NCBI RefSeq assembly: GCF_003049685.1
Contig: NZ_PYSY02000002.1
Location: 1-64,000, forward strand
Source of the DNA: Brucella pituitosa
GTDB taxonomy: Bacteria > Pseudomonadota > Alphaproteobacteria > Rhizobiales > Rhizobiaceae
Direction: 5' to 3'
DNA length: 64,000 nucleotides
The notes below the pieces were generated by a model. It saw only the letters and a program-made list of their open reading frames with translations, did no database searches and was not told where the DNA came from. A program made the position numbers and the translations under genes. Below, piece after piece: positions 47,785 to 56,772 of the stretch; the stretch's first letter is position 1; every line of letters starts with the position of its first letter.

Positions 47785-48759
47785 TCAGGAAAGTGCCAGA
47801 AGCGCGTCGGCTGCGTCACCATCTATGATGAGGCCGTTGATAATGCCGCTTTTTAACAGCGCTTTTGCTGCGGCTGCTTTTTTCCTGACCAGCGATAAGC
47901 AATACAACTTGAACTTTCTGCAACTCTTCAAAACCCAACGCTATGGTGCGCTGGTTCATTTCGTGATCGACCTGACGGCCTTCCTTGTCAAAGAAGATGC
48001 CGTTGGTGTCACCAATCGCACCGGCAGCGCGCAGGCTCTCGAGTTCTGATTTGCTCAACATGTTCTGACGGCGCAACAATGAATCTTCGGTGAGTTCACC
48101 TGCGCTGATGAAGCACACAGACACGGTGCGCGCGATTTCCATCGCGCGTGCGACCGAGCGTTGGGAGATCAGCACTTTTCGATCTTCCGCAGAATCGGCG
48201 ATGAACGGAACAGGCAGGAAAAGCCCTGCCCACCCGTACGACGGGCCAACATGTGCACAACCTCAAAGGGATTATAGGCGGAGTTTGCCGTCAAAGATCC
48301 CATGACTGAAATGAACCGGGCTTGCGGCGCACGTACACCTGCAAGTTGCAATGTCATCTGCTCAATGGTTCGCCCCCAGCCTGTACCTACTGTGGCTTCC
48401 TGATTGTCAGCCAGGAAATTTTTGAGGTAAGTTGCAGCGGCCACACCAACGGCTCTGAACGAAACCTGCTTGCGGATTTCCGATGCTGTATCGTCAGCCG
48501 TATCGAAGCCAAACGGCGGCGTTGAAACACAAAAATTCAACCCAAATCGCCGCATCAGCTCGTTTTCGACGGGCAATGTGCCTGCATTCTGATGATCGAT
48601 TGAAATGCTGACGAGGCCACTTTCACGGGCTTCACCGAGGATTTTGTTCACGCGTGCACGCGTCAATCCCAGTCTGGAGGCAGTCGCCTCCTGGTTGAAC
48701 CCGCCAACATAGTAGAGCCAGGCCACGCGCACCATCAAGCCGTCTTCAGATTCACTCAT
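47785..48759 (-). CDS. SorC/DeoR-type sugar-binding transcriptional regulator (two frameshifts)
   Basis: About 324 aa. N-terminal HTH VRVAWLYYVGGFNQEATASRLGLTRARVNKIL, typical of SorC regulators, then a sugar-phosphate-binding domain (GTGWGRTIEQM, FISVMGSLTANSAYNPFEVV, GAIGDTNGIFFDKEGR, VVLLIAGQEKAAAAKALLKSG). The frame breaks near 48190 and at a T-run near 47880. With these repaired it ends at 47785. ATG at 48759 with GAGGGA upstream. Divergent from the sugar importer/dehydrogenase operon, with a 13-bp inverted repeat in the gap. SorC regulators usually sense phosphorylated sugars, which fits the FGGY kinase downstream. Confidence 0.87.
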
Positions 48760-48786
48760 TGGTCCCTCGCTCAAATAGTAGCCTCT

Positions 48787-48823
48787 AAATTACAAATGTA
48801 TTTCTATTTGACATTTGTAATTT
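48787..48823. promoter_or_regulatory. SorC operator: 13-bp inverted repeat
   Basis: AAATTACAAATGT-N11-ACATTTGTAATTT, perfect arms, 27 bp from the SorC start. The right arm covers the -35 of the predicted sugar-operon promoter. Confidence 0.85.
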
Positions 48824-48839
48824 GTCGACGCTTAATATC
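48808..48839 (+). promoter_or_regulatory. Predicted promoter of the sugar/dehydrogenase operon
   Basis: TTGACA (48808-48813) overlaps the right arm of the operator; -10 candidates CTTAAT (17-nt spacer) or TAATAT (19-nt spacer) follow at 48831-48838. A long leader of about 290 nt lies before the first start codon. Confidence 0.6.
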
Positions 48840-48844
48840 AATTA

Positions 48845-49119
48845 TTCCGACGGACAAGAGCGCGAAAGCGCGACCGGGTCAATTGGAATGCGGGGCTGAA
48901 GTAATAGCGGAATGAGGACGTCTTTCTCTGGAGGAGCAGAGTCTGACGACCGCGTTGCGACAGTTTCGTAGGAGCAGCGGTGGGTTAACGCGAAGCACGC
49001 GTAGCTATCGCTGAAAGCGTCTGGGACGGATGTTGCATCAAACTTGATGTCATCACCGACCCCCGGTGCTGAAGTTTAACAATTTGAAGCCAGACAGTGG
49101 AGCCAACCACGTCGCTTCT
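48845..49119 (+). ncRNA. Long 5' leader with several hairpins (possible structured RNA)
   Basis: Noncoding stretch between promoter and the binding-protein ribosome site. Visible hairpins: GCGC-GAAA-GCGC (48860-48871, GNRA-like tetraloop), CTCTG/CAGAG (48926-48941) and CATCA/TGATG (49036-49049). It does not match a riboswitch class I can name. Regulatory function is only a possibility. Confidence 0.35.
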
Positions 49120-49131
49120 GGGAGGAATAAA

Positions 49132-50085
49132 ATGGGATCGGGATTTTTCAAGAAATCTGTCGCTGTCGCAGCTTTGGCAGTGCTGATGGGCACTGCGAGC
49201 GCGTCAGCCACGAATGTTGCCTGGGTTCATTCCAATGCTGCTGCGCAGTCTGAACAGCGTGCGAAGGCGGGCTTTGATGCATGGCTCAAGGAAACCGCCA
49301 AGGACTGGAAGATCAGTGTTCTTGACAGCGGCGGCTCTGGCGAGCGCACGGCTTCCAATATTCAGGATGCTGCGTCGCGTGGCGTGGATGCGATTATCGT
49401 CAGCATGTCGGACCTGCGGGCATCGCGTGCGGCTATTGATGCTGCTGTTGCCGCTAAAATCCCGGTTTTTGCAATCGATAGCGGTCAGGTAGATGGTGTG
49501 CTTGTCGATGTGACAACCAACAACTGGGCCATGTCCGCCTCAGTGTCTCCTTATCTGCTCAACGAAATGGGCGGAAAAGGCAACCTTATTTTCCTGCGTA
49601 TGGCGGAGCATCACGGCACCCGCAAACGCGGTGACGTCATGGCGACCGTGCTGAAGGAATATCCTGAAGTGAAGGTCATTGCCGAACACAATATCGACTA
49701 TACGGCCTTCTTCGAAGATACCACCAGCACCATGCAGGACTATGCTTCGCGCTTTGGTGAAGAGATCAACGCCGTATGGGCGCCATGGGATGAACCGGCA
49801 CAGGCGGCTATCAATGCGCTCAACGCTGCTGGCCTGAAGAACGTGAAAGTCATCGGTATTGACGGCCATCCGCAGGCCATCGAGGAAGTCTGCAAGCCAG
49901 ACAGCCTGATGATCGCAACAGTTTCTCAGCCCTTTGAAAAAATGGGCGCGCAGACTGGCGAATGGATCGAAAGCATTGTGGTCAAGAAGGAAGATGCCGC
50001 AACCGTCATTCCTTCCAAGACCGTTTATCTCGATGCGCCGCTGGTAACAAAGCAGAACTGCAAGGATTTCCTCCCGAAGAAATAG
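49132..50085 (+). CDS. Sugar ABC transporter substrate-binding protein, RbsB-like
   Basis: A 317-aa periplasmic protein. Signal peptide KKSVAVAALAVLMGTASASA, then a Peripla_BP_4 domain: SNIQDAASRGVDAIIVSMSD, IPVFAIDSGQVDGVLVDVTTNN, MQDYASRFGEEINAVWAPWDEPAQAAINAL, KVIGIDGHPQAI. Uninterrupted. ATG at 49132 with GGGAGGA upstream is preferred to an earlier opening at 49066. First gene of the SorC-controlled operon; with the ATPase and permease it forms a ribose-type importer. The ligand is probably a sugar, polyol or sugar derivative. Confidence 0.9.
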   Translation: MGSGFFKKSVAVAALAVLMGTASASATNVAWVHSNAAAQSEQRAKAGFDAWLKETAKDWKISVLDSGGSGERTASNIQDAASRGVDAIIVSMSDLRASRAAIDAAVAAKIPVFAIDSGQVDGVLVDVTTNNWAMSASVSPYLLNEMGGKGNLIFLRMAEHHGTRKRGDVMATVLKEYPEVKVIAEHNIDYTAFFEDTTSTMQDYASRFGEEINAVWAPWDEPAQAAINALNAAGLKNVKVIGIDGHPQAIEEVCKPDSLMIATVSQPFEKMGAQTGEWIESIVVKKEDAATVIPSKTVYLDAPLVTKQNCKDFLPKK

Positions 50086-50176
50086 GCACCCATGCCTGCA
50101 ACTGGCCGGGGCGTGTTCGTTCCGCGTTCCGGCCTCTTTTTCGTAAACTTGCAATTTAATCCACGGGAGCTCTTCG

Positions 50177-51692
50177 ATGGCCGTGAGCCTTTCGCAGATC
50201 GTCATGTCCTATCCCGGCACGCTGGCCCTTGATCAGGTCAGCGCTGAATTCCGGTTTGATGAGGTGCATGGCCTGATCGGAGAAAATGGCGCCGGGAAGA
50301 CCACGTTGGTCAGCATCCTTGGCGGCAGCAAAAGCCCGACTTCTGGCAATATCACCATAGACGGAACAGAGGTGAAGCTGAGCAGTGCCGGTGACGCTCT
50401 GCGCAAGGGGATTGCCCACGTCTCTCAGGAAGGCAGCCTTGTTCCCGGCTTGACTGCTGCACAGAACATTCTGCTTGGCGATGAGCCGCGAATGGGGCTT
50501 GGTGTCATCGACAAGAAAAAAACTTGTCGCCCGCGCGGAAGAGCTTCTCAATCGCTGGTTTCCGCAAGTTTCCATCGACCTCAATGAGCAGGTCGACATG
50601 CTGCCGATGGCAGATCAGAAAATCATCGAAATTATCCGCGCTCTGCGCGGCAATGTGCGGCTGCTTATTCTCGATGAACCGACGGCAACATTACCCGCTC
50701 GCGAAAAAGAGAGCCTTTGGGAAATCATCAAAACCTTGCCACAACAAGGCGTTGGCATCGTTCTCATCAGCCACTTCTTGTCCGAAATTAAAGCGCTGAG
50801 CGATCGTATTACCGTTCTGCGGGATGGCCGACATATTGTGACGCTTCAGGCTGAAGATTCGAGCGAAGCGCAATTGATCGACCTGATGCTTCAGCGTTCT
50901 GGCGGCAAGGATGCGGCCGAACAGGATGTTCCGCACACGCGCAATCTCGGGTCTGTGGTTCTGGAGGTCAGCGACTGGCAGGCCGGCGGCGTTAACGCCG
51001 ATCATTTCGTCATCCGCGCGGGCGAGATCGTCGGACTTATCGGTCTGACGGGGGCCGGGCATTTTGGTTTCGCCCGGTCACTCTATGCTGCAAGCGGCGT
51101 GATTTCTGGGACGTGTCGCTTTCAAGGCGAGGTAGTCAGCAAAGTCGATGCCCGAACCATGCAGAAGAAGGGAGTGGCGCTTGTCCCTGACCATCGCATG
51201 GAGAACTCTCTCATCGGTGATTGGGACGTGCGCGAAAATCTTGCAATGGTGCATCCATCGCATGCGACTTTTGGTGGCACAGGCATATTGTCCATGCGCC
51301 GCGAAGCAAGTGAAGCCGACCGCACAATGCAGCTTATGAACGTCAAGGCGCATTCACGCAGCCAGTTCGTGAAAGATCTGAGTGGCGGCAACAAGCAGAA
51401 AGTCTCGATTGGTAAATGGCTTTATGGTGCTGACGATCATTATCGCCTGATGATCTTCATCGAGCCCACAGAAGGTGTCGATATCGGTGCCAAGCGTGAA
51501 ATCCATGCGCAGATGCGCAGGCTCGCTGAAAAGGGCGTCGCTATCCTCGTTACATCGTCTGATCTTCTGGAAATCGCAGACGTGGCAGACCGCGTCATCC
51601 CCTTCGTGAATGGCGGCCCCGGGCCTCAGATTGAGCGCGGCACATTTTCCGAAGCGAAATTTATTGCCGCAATGGCAGGAGTTACCCCATGA
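50177..51692 (+). CDS. Sugar ABC transporter ATP-binding protein, RbsA-like (one frameshift)
   Basis: Tandem ATPase of about 505 aa. Domain 1: Walker A GENGAGKTT, then a frame break at the A7 run 50516-50522 (one extra A), Walker B LLILDEPTATLP, switch His LISHFLSEI. Domain 2: degenerate Walker A (GLTGAGHFG), signature LSGGNKQKVSIGKWLY, Walker B LMIFIEPTEGVD, and SSDLLEIADVADR. The C-terminal end overlaps the permease start. The domain 1 signature motif is read as LPMADQKIIEIIRAL, a weak match typical of the degenerate RbsA N-domain. Confidence 0.89.
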
Positions 51693-52693
51693 ATGCCCGA
51701 TCTTCAGCGGTTTCACCGCAATCATCCCGCCATGCCCAGAGCTTCGGTAAAAAGCTTAAAGGCGAATGGCTGCTCAAATACAGTACGCTCTTCGTGCTGT
51801 TTCTTTTGTTTGCTGGATTTTCGCTGACTGTTGACCGCTTTCTGACTGCAAACAATCTTCTCAATATCATCCAGCAGATTTCCATGCTGACGATTGTTGG
51901 AGCCGGACTGACTTTTGGCTTTGCGGCGCGTGAAATGGACTTATCGGTCGGCTACATGGTCGGCATGGCAGGTATTCTGGTGCCCCTCATGCTGGTTGCG
52001 GGGTTTCCTTTACCCGTGGCTTTGCTTGCGGGTCTTGCTGCCGGTCTGGTGGTGGGGTCCATCAATGCAATTCTGGTCACATTTGTCGGCGTGCCCTCGC
52101 TGATTGCGACACTGGCCATAGGCTCTATCCTTTACGGCATCAACTTTCTGATGACCGGTGGGCGGGCAATCTATGGTGGTCTTCCGGCGAATTATCTCTG
52201 GCTCGGTCAGGGCCAGCTGTTCGGAATTCCGGTGCTCGCTTATGCCATGGTGATCGTCGTTCTCTTTGCCTGGTTCCTGATGGAACGCACCGTGTTCGGT
52301 CGATACATCTATGCCGTGGGCGGTAATCTCAAAGCCGCAGAGCTTTCCGGCGTGAATGGTCGCTTCTATCGCGCTGCCGCTCTTGTTGTCTGCTCGATTT
52401 TTGCAGCGGTAGCGGGTGCGCTTCTTGCAGCACGCCTTGGCTCAGGGCAGCCAAATGCGGGCGAACGCTATCTGCTTGACGGACTTGCCACGGTGTTCAT
52501 CGGCATGACGATGTTCCGTCCGGGCACAGCCACGATTGCGGGCACATTCTTCGGCGCACTCTTTATCGGTGTCATCAATAACGGCCTCAACCTTATCGGC
52601 ATGGACACATACATCCAGAGCATCGTGAAGGGCCTTATCATTCTCGTAGCGGTCGCGGTCGTTTCGCGTACCACCAAACTGAAGCTCCTTTGA
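51689..52693 (+). CDS. Sugar ABC transporter permease, RbsC-like
   Basis: A 334-aa uninterrupted permease, BPD_transp_2 family. Family features are LTFGFAAREMDLSVGYMVGMAG, FVGVPSLIATLAIGSILYGI and FGRYIYAVGGNLKAAELSGVN; about 9-10 hydrophobic segments. The ATG at 51689 overlaps the ATPase stop by 4 bp. A 30-bp gap separates it from the E1 alpha gene, so transport and catabolic genes are likely one transcript. Confidence 0.91.
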   Translation: MNARSSAVSPQSSRHAQSFGKKLKGEWLLKYSTLFVLFLLFAGFSLTVDRFLTANNLLNIIQQISMLTIVGAGLTFGFAAREMDLSVGYMVGMAGILVPLMLVAGFPLPVALLAGLAAGLVVGSINAILVTFVGVPSLIATLAIGSILYGINFLMTGGRAIYGGLPANYLWLGQGQLFGIPVLAYAMVIVVLFAWFLMERTVFGRYIYAVGGNLKAAELSGVNGRFYRAAALVVCSIFAAVAGALLAARLGSGQPNAGERYLLDGLATVFIGMTMFRPGTATIAGTFFGALFIGVINNGLNLIGMDTYIQSIVKGLIILVAVAVVSRTTKLKLL

Positions 52694-52723
52694 GAGCACA
52701 CGTGAGGCATTGAACTAAACATC

Positions 52724-53791
52724 ATGAAACAAATGCAACAGACAAGTCTGTCGGAGGCGCACGTGCAAAATCCGAGTAACTCTAATCTTCTCGAACTCTA
52801 CCGGACGATGCGGCGCATCCGCACCTTTGAAGAACGCGTGGGCGAATTGTTCGTGCGCGGTCAGACGGCAGGTTCGATGCTCCATCTCTCGATTGGCGAA
52901 GAGGCAGCTGCTGCCGGTGTTTGCGCGGCAATGCAACCACAGGACACGTTCACGACGCATCATCGCGGCCATGGTATCTTTCTGGCGCGCGGCGCTGATC
53001 CCAAGCAGATGATGGCTGAAATCGGCGGTAAGGAAACCGGCTATTGCCACGGCAAGGGTGGCTCCATGCATATAGCCGATATGGCGCTTGGGCATCTTGG
53101 TGCCAATGCGATTGTCGGCGGCGGCATTCCTTCGGTCGTTGGCGCGGGTCTTTCCAGCAAATATCTCAAGAAGAACTCCGTTTCGCTCGCATTTTTCGGC
53201 GACGGCGCAATGCAGCAGGGTATTCTTTACGAGAGCATGAATATGGCGGCTCTCTGGGGTCTGCCAGTGGTGTTTGTCTGCATCAACAATCAGTATGGCA
53301 TGGGAACGCGCGTCGATCAGGCAACGGCCAATACGGCATTTGATCAGCGTGCCCATGCATTCGGCCTTAATGGTGCGATTGTCGATGGTATCGATGTGGA
53401 AGAAGTGAAAGCCACGGCGCAAGGTCTGATTGACGATGCCCGCCTTGGCAAACCTGGCTTCCTGTCCGTCACCTGCTATCGCTTCTTTGGCCACGCCCGC
53501 ATGGACAAGAGCCCGTATCGTGCGGAAGCGGAAGAGGCCGAAGGTCGCAAGAAAGACCCGGTGAAATTTACACGCGACCGGCTGGTTTCCGAAGGTTTGG
53601 CCGAGGAAACAGCACTGGACGCGATGGACAGCGGCATCACTGCCGAAATGGACGCGACTATTGATTTCACAGTCGAGTCCAAGGCGCCGCCACTCACGTC
53701 AATGTTCAAGGATGTCTATGCGGTGGGAGAACCAGAGCCGGAGCCCGTCCGCACCCGTATCGACCGCGTACTTTCCAGGGATGAAGCATAA
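52724..53791 (+). CDS. TPP-dependent dehydrogenase E1 alpha subunit, acetoin/pyruvate dehydrogenase type (AcoA-like)
   Basis: A 355-aa alpha chain of a thiamine-diphosphate 2-oxoacid or acetoin dehydrogenase. YRTMRRIRTFEERV at the start, HHRGHGIFLARGADPKQMMAEI, GKGGSMHIADMALGHLGANAIVGGG, and the TPP motif FFGDGAMQQG...NNQYGMGT with the expected Gly-Asp-Gly. No phosphorylation loop distinguishing PDH is obvious. Its stop coincides with the beta-chain start. Acetoin-type assignment is preferred because the partner E2-like gene lacks an acyltransferase core and a hydrolase is fused. Confidence 0.88.
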   Translation: MKQMQQTSLSEAHVQNPSNSNLLELYRTMRRIRTFEERVGELFVRGQTAGSMLHLSIGEEAAAAGVCAAMQPQDTFTTHHRGHGIFLARGADPKQMMAEIGGKETGYCHGKGGSMHIADMALGHLGANAIVGGGIPSVVGAGLSSKYLKKNSVSLAFFGDGAMQQGILYESMNMAALWGLPVVFVCINNQYGMGTRVDQATANTAFDQRAHAFGLNGAIVDGIDVEEVKATAQGLIDDARLGKPGFLSVTCYRFFGHARMDKSPYRAEAEEAEGRKKDPVKFTRDRLVSEGLAEETALDAMDSGITAEMDATIDFTVESKAPPLTSMFKDVYAVGEPEPEPVRTRIDRVLSRDEA

Positions 53792-54765
53792 TGGTTGCCA
53801 TGACTTACCGCGATGCGCTGCGTAAAGCGCTGGATGATGCCATGGCTGAAGACAACACCATTGTCGTCATTGGCGAAGAAGTGGGCCGCTATGGCGGCGC
53901 TTATGGCGTGACGAAAGACCTGATCGGTAAATATGGCGCTGATCGACTTATCGACACACCAATTTCCGAGCCTGCGATTATCGGTGCCGCTGTTGGGGCT
54001 GCGATGACCGGTCTACGCCCTGTTGCAGAGCTGATGTATATCGATTTTCTTGGCATGACGATGGACCAGCTTGCCAATCAGGCTGCCAAAATCCGCTATA
54101 TGTTCGGTGGACAGATTGGTGTGCCGATGGTGCTTCGCACGCAGGGCGGCACCGGTCGTTCGGCGGGTGCACAGCATTCGCAAAGCCTTGAAGCATGGAT
54201 CATGCACACGCCTGGCTTGCGGCTTGCCATGCCTGCTACAGTCCAAGATGCTTATCATTTGTTGCGCCAAAGCCTGACGAAGCCGGATCCGGTCGTCTTT
54301 ATCGAGCACAAGGCGCTCTATACCCGCAAGGAAGAAGTCGATCTGGATGCGGAACCGCTTGAGTGGGGTAAGGCCGCAGTACGCCGTACGGGCAAGGATC
54401 TGGTTATCGTGACCTATTCGCGCCAGCTTCACTATGCGCTGGAAGCTGCCGACAAGCTATCTGCCAAGGGTATTGAAGCGACGGTCATTGATCTTCGCAC
54501 GCTCAACCCGTTTGATTTTGACACTGTACGCGAACATGTCGAGCGCGTCGGCAAAGCCATGGTTGTTTCCGAAGGCGTGATGACAGCCGGCGTTGCAGCC
54601 GAACTTTCGGCCCGTATTACAGAAGAATGCTTCGATTATCTTGAACAGCCTGTCGTTCGCGTTGCCGGTGAAGATATTCCGATTTCGGTTTCGCAGGATC
54701 TTGAAGCTGGCAGTGTGCCGACAGTGGATCTTATCCGGTCGGTCGCAGAGAGAATGCTGTCATGA
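53791..54765 (+). CDS. TPP-dependent dehydrogenase E1 beta subunit (AcoB-like)
   Basis: A 324-aa transketolase-type beta chain. MTYRDALRKALDDAMAED, GEEVGRYGGAYGVTKDL, DTPISEPAIIGAAVGAAMTG, the Gly/Arg-rich TQGGTGRSAGAQHSQSLEAW, and C-domain VTYSRQLHYALEAADKL with VIDLRTLNPFD. Uninterrupted; ATG at 53791 overlaps the E1 alpha stop by 1 bp and its own stop overlaps the E2-like gene by 4 bp. Forms the heterotetrameric E1 with the upstream subunit. Confidence 0.9.
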   Translation: MVAMTYRDALRKALDDAMAEDNTIVVIGEEVGRYGGAYGVTKDLIGKYGADRLIDTPISEPAIIGAAVGAAMTGLRPVAELMYIDFLGMTMDQLANQAAKIRYMFGGQIGVPMVLRTQGGTGRSAGAQHSQSLEAWIMHTPGLRLAMPATVQDAYHLLRQSLTKPDPVVFIEHKALYTRKEEVDLDAEPLEWGKAAVRRTGKDLVIVTYSRQLHYALEAADKLSAKGIEATVIDLRTLNPFDFDTVREHVERVGKAMVVSEGVMTAGVAAELSARITEECFDYLEQPVVRVAGEDIPISVSQDLEAGSVPTVDLIRSVAERMLS

Positions 54766-56378
54766 CAGAACGTATTCTGAAAATGCCGCGTCTCGGCGAG
54801 ACGATGGAAGAGGGCAAGATTGTCGGCTTCCTCGTCAATCCCGGCGACAGTTTCAAGCGCGGTGATTCAATCATCGAGATTGAGACCGACAAGACGGTTG
54901 CCGAGTTTCCCGCACTTGGCGACGGCACGCTCAATGAATGGATCGGATCGATTGGGGATCATGTCGTTGTCGGTGCGCCGCTGGCGCGCATCGAGATCGG
55001 CTCTGGTCCCGACTGGACCGAAGAGGCTGGCGAAAGCGCGGCCTCCTCGGTGGAGCCGGCTGCGTCGCACCCCGCGCCCGCAGCCGGCTCACACCATGCA
55101 CATGTCGTGACCGATCTCAATATGCCCCGCCTTGGTGAGACGATGGAAGAGGGCCGCATCGTCCGCTGGTTGAAAGCTATGGGCGATAGTTTCGAGCGTG
55201 GCGAAGCCGTTCTTGAAATTGAAACCGACAAGACGGTTGCAGAATTTCCGGCGCTGGTCAGTGGTAAGCTCGGTGAAATCCTGCGCCATGAAGGCGACAT
55301 GGTAACTGTTGGCGATGCCATTGCTCGTATTGAAGTGGCGGCGGATTCAATCACGCAAAAGACTGAAGCTGTCTCTCATGCAGAGACAGCGGCTGAAACG
55401 GCTCAACAGTCCGCAGTGGTGCGGTCTGCGAGAGCAGTGAGCCAGGAACAGCGCACACGTGCGACGCCGCTTGCACGCAGACTTGCGCGCCAGAAGGGCA
55501 TCGATATCAACACGCTTTCAGGCTCCGGCCGCAGAGGTCGTGTGGAGAAAGAAGATGTTCTGGCAGCCTCTGGCAATGCGCCAGCAAGTGCTGATGTGAA
55601 CTTCGTTGACCTTGCAGATGGCCGCGTTGCCTATACCGATATCGGCCCCAAAAACGCACGCGTTATTGTGTTGCTTCATGGCTTTTCGGGTGACCGGACG
55701 ACTTGGAGCAACGTTGCATCTGGACTGCGCAGGGCAGGCTTCCGTGTGGTCGCGCCCGATCTTCCGGCGCATGGGTTGACGACGATCAATGCTGCGAATG
55801 CTGACCAGCTTAGTCAGTTCCTTCCGGCATTCCTTGATGCTCTGTCGATCAAAAAGGCGGACGTCGTCGCGCACTCTCTTGGTGCGGTCGCAGCAACTGT
55901 ATTTGCCTCTGCTCATACCGCCCGTGTTGCAAGTCTGGCGCTCGTCGCGCCAGCGGGACTTGGCTCTGATATTGATGCCGGGTTTATTTCAGGTATGGCA
56001 CAGGCAACGACAGTGGGCGAGATAACGCATCTTCTGCGGCGAATTGCAGCAAAGCCTGTCGAACTCTCGCCGGTGTTGGTGGCGGAATTTGCTGCAACTA
56101 TGGCCAGGGGGCGTCTGAAGGATCTGGCAGAAGCTGTTGTCGGGCCGTCAGGACAGCGAACCGACATTATCGCATCGCTTGAAAAGCTTTCACGTTCCAT
56201 GTCCGTCCGGGTTCTGGTCGGATTGCAGGATAGCATCATTCCTTGGCAGCAGGTGACCTCGTTGCCGCCGTCAATCGGCGTTCATTTCCTCGCGCAGTCG
56301 GGTCATATGCCGCAATGGGATCAGGCGAAGGACGTGACCGATCTGGTTTTAAACTTTGCTGGAGGCACGAATGACTGA
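54762..56378 (+). CDS. Double-lipoyl / E3-E1-binding / alpha-beta-hydrolase fusion (AcoC-like)
   Basis: A 538-aa uninterrupted protein. Two lipoyl domains have lipoyl Lys44 and Lys157, each in EIETDKTVAEF. A peripheral subunit-binding domain follows (RATPLARRLARQKGIDINTLSG, about 231-268). The C-terminal alpha/beta-hydrolase (from about 280) has oxyanion LLHGFSGDRTTW, nucleophile Ser372 in AHSLGA, late Asp in GLQDS and His in SGHMPQW. There is no 2-oxoacid-dehydrogenase acyltransferase core. AcoC of acetoin dehydrogenase operons can have one lipoyl domain plus hydrolase; two lipoyl domains plus PSBD is uncommon. It probably carries acyl groups made by E1 and hydrolyses or transfers them. Confidence 0.9.
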   Translation: MTERILKMPRLGETMEEGKIVGFLVNPGDSFKRGDSIIEIETDKTVAEFPALGDGTLNEWIGSIGDHVVVGAPLARIEIGSGPDWTEEAGESAASSVEPAASHPAPAAGSHHAHVVTDLNMPRLGETMEEGRIVRWLKAMGDSFERGEAVLEIETDKTVAEFPALVSGKLGEILRHEGDMVTVGDAIARIEVAADSITQKTEAVSHAETAAETAQQSAVVRSARAVSQEQRTRATPLARRLARQKGIDINTLSGSGRRGRVEKEDVLAASGNAPASADVNFVDLADGRVAYTDIGPKNARVIVLLHGFSGDRTTWSNVASGLRRAGFRVVAPDLPAHGLTTINAANADQLSQFLPAFLDALSIKKADVVAHSLGAVAATVFASAHTARVASLALVAPAGLGSDIDAGFISGMAQATTVGEITHLLRRIAAKPVELSPVLVAEFAATMARGRLKDLAEAVVGPSGQRTDIIASLEKLSRSMSVRVLVGLQDSIIPWQQVTSLPPSIGVHFLAQSGHMPQWDQAKDVTDLVLNFAGGTND

Positions 56379-56706
56379 TGTGAAGCTGCGTCTGAAAGAA
56401 GCCCAGTCACGACTGGGTGCTTTTGCCAAAGCAACGCCGGAACTCATGTCCGGCTTTGCCAGGGTCAGCAAATCTGCAACGGCTGCGGGTGCATTTTCTT
56501 CTGCGCAAAGAGAGTTGATTGCCGTCAGCATTGCTGTTGCCAAAGGTTGCGAAGATTGCATCCTTTATCACGTGGATGCAGCCATCCGTCATGGTGCGAC
56601 CGAGAAGGAGCTGATCGAAGTTCTGGAGGTTGCCGTTGAAATGGGTGGTGGTCCGGCTGTGATGTATGCGGCCAAGGCACTAGACGCATTTCGCGGACTA
56701 AATTGA
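56371..56706 (+). CDS. AhpD/carboxymuconolactone-decarboxylase-family protein
   Basis: A 111-aa all-helical protein. The catalytic pattern is Glu-X11-Cys-X2-Cys-X3-His (RELIAVSIAVAKGCEDCILYH), the spacing of the AhpD proton-relay site. AhpD in mycobacteria takes electrons from lipoylated E2. ATG at 56371 with GGAGG at 56361-56365; overlaps the E2-like stop by 8 bp, so production is coupled to it. It may serve as the thiol/disulfide partner of the two lipoyl domains. Confidence 0.87.
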   Translation: MTDVKLRLKEAQSRLGAFAKATPELMSGFARVSKSATAAGAFSSAQRELIAVSIAVAKGCEDCILYHVDAAIRHGATEKELIEVLEVAVEMGGGPAVMYAAKALDAFRGLN

Positions 56707-56772
56707 ACGATTGCACGGTGATGCGCTCCGAGAGCTGGAGGAGCTTTCGGAATGGCATTTGGGAGGATTTGA

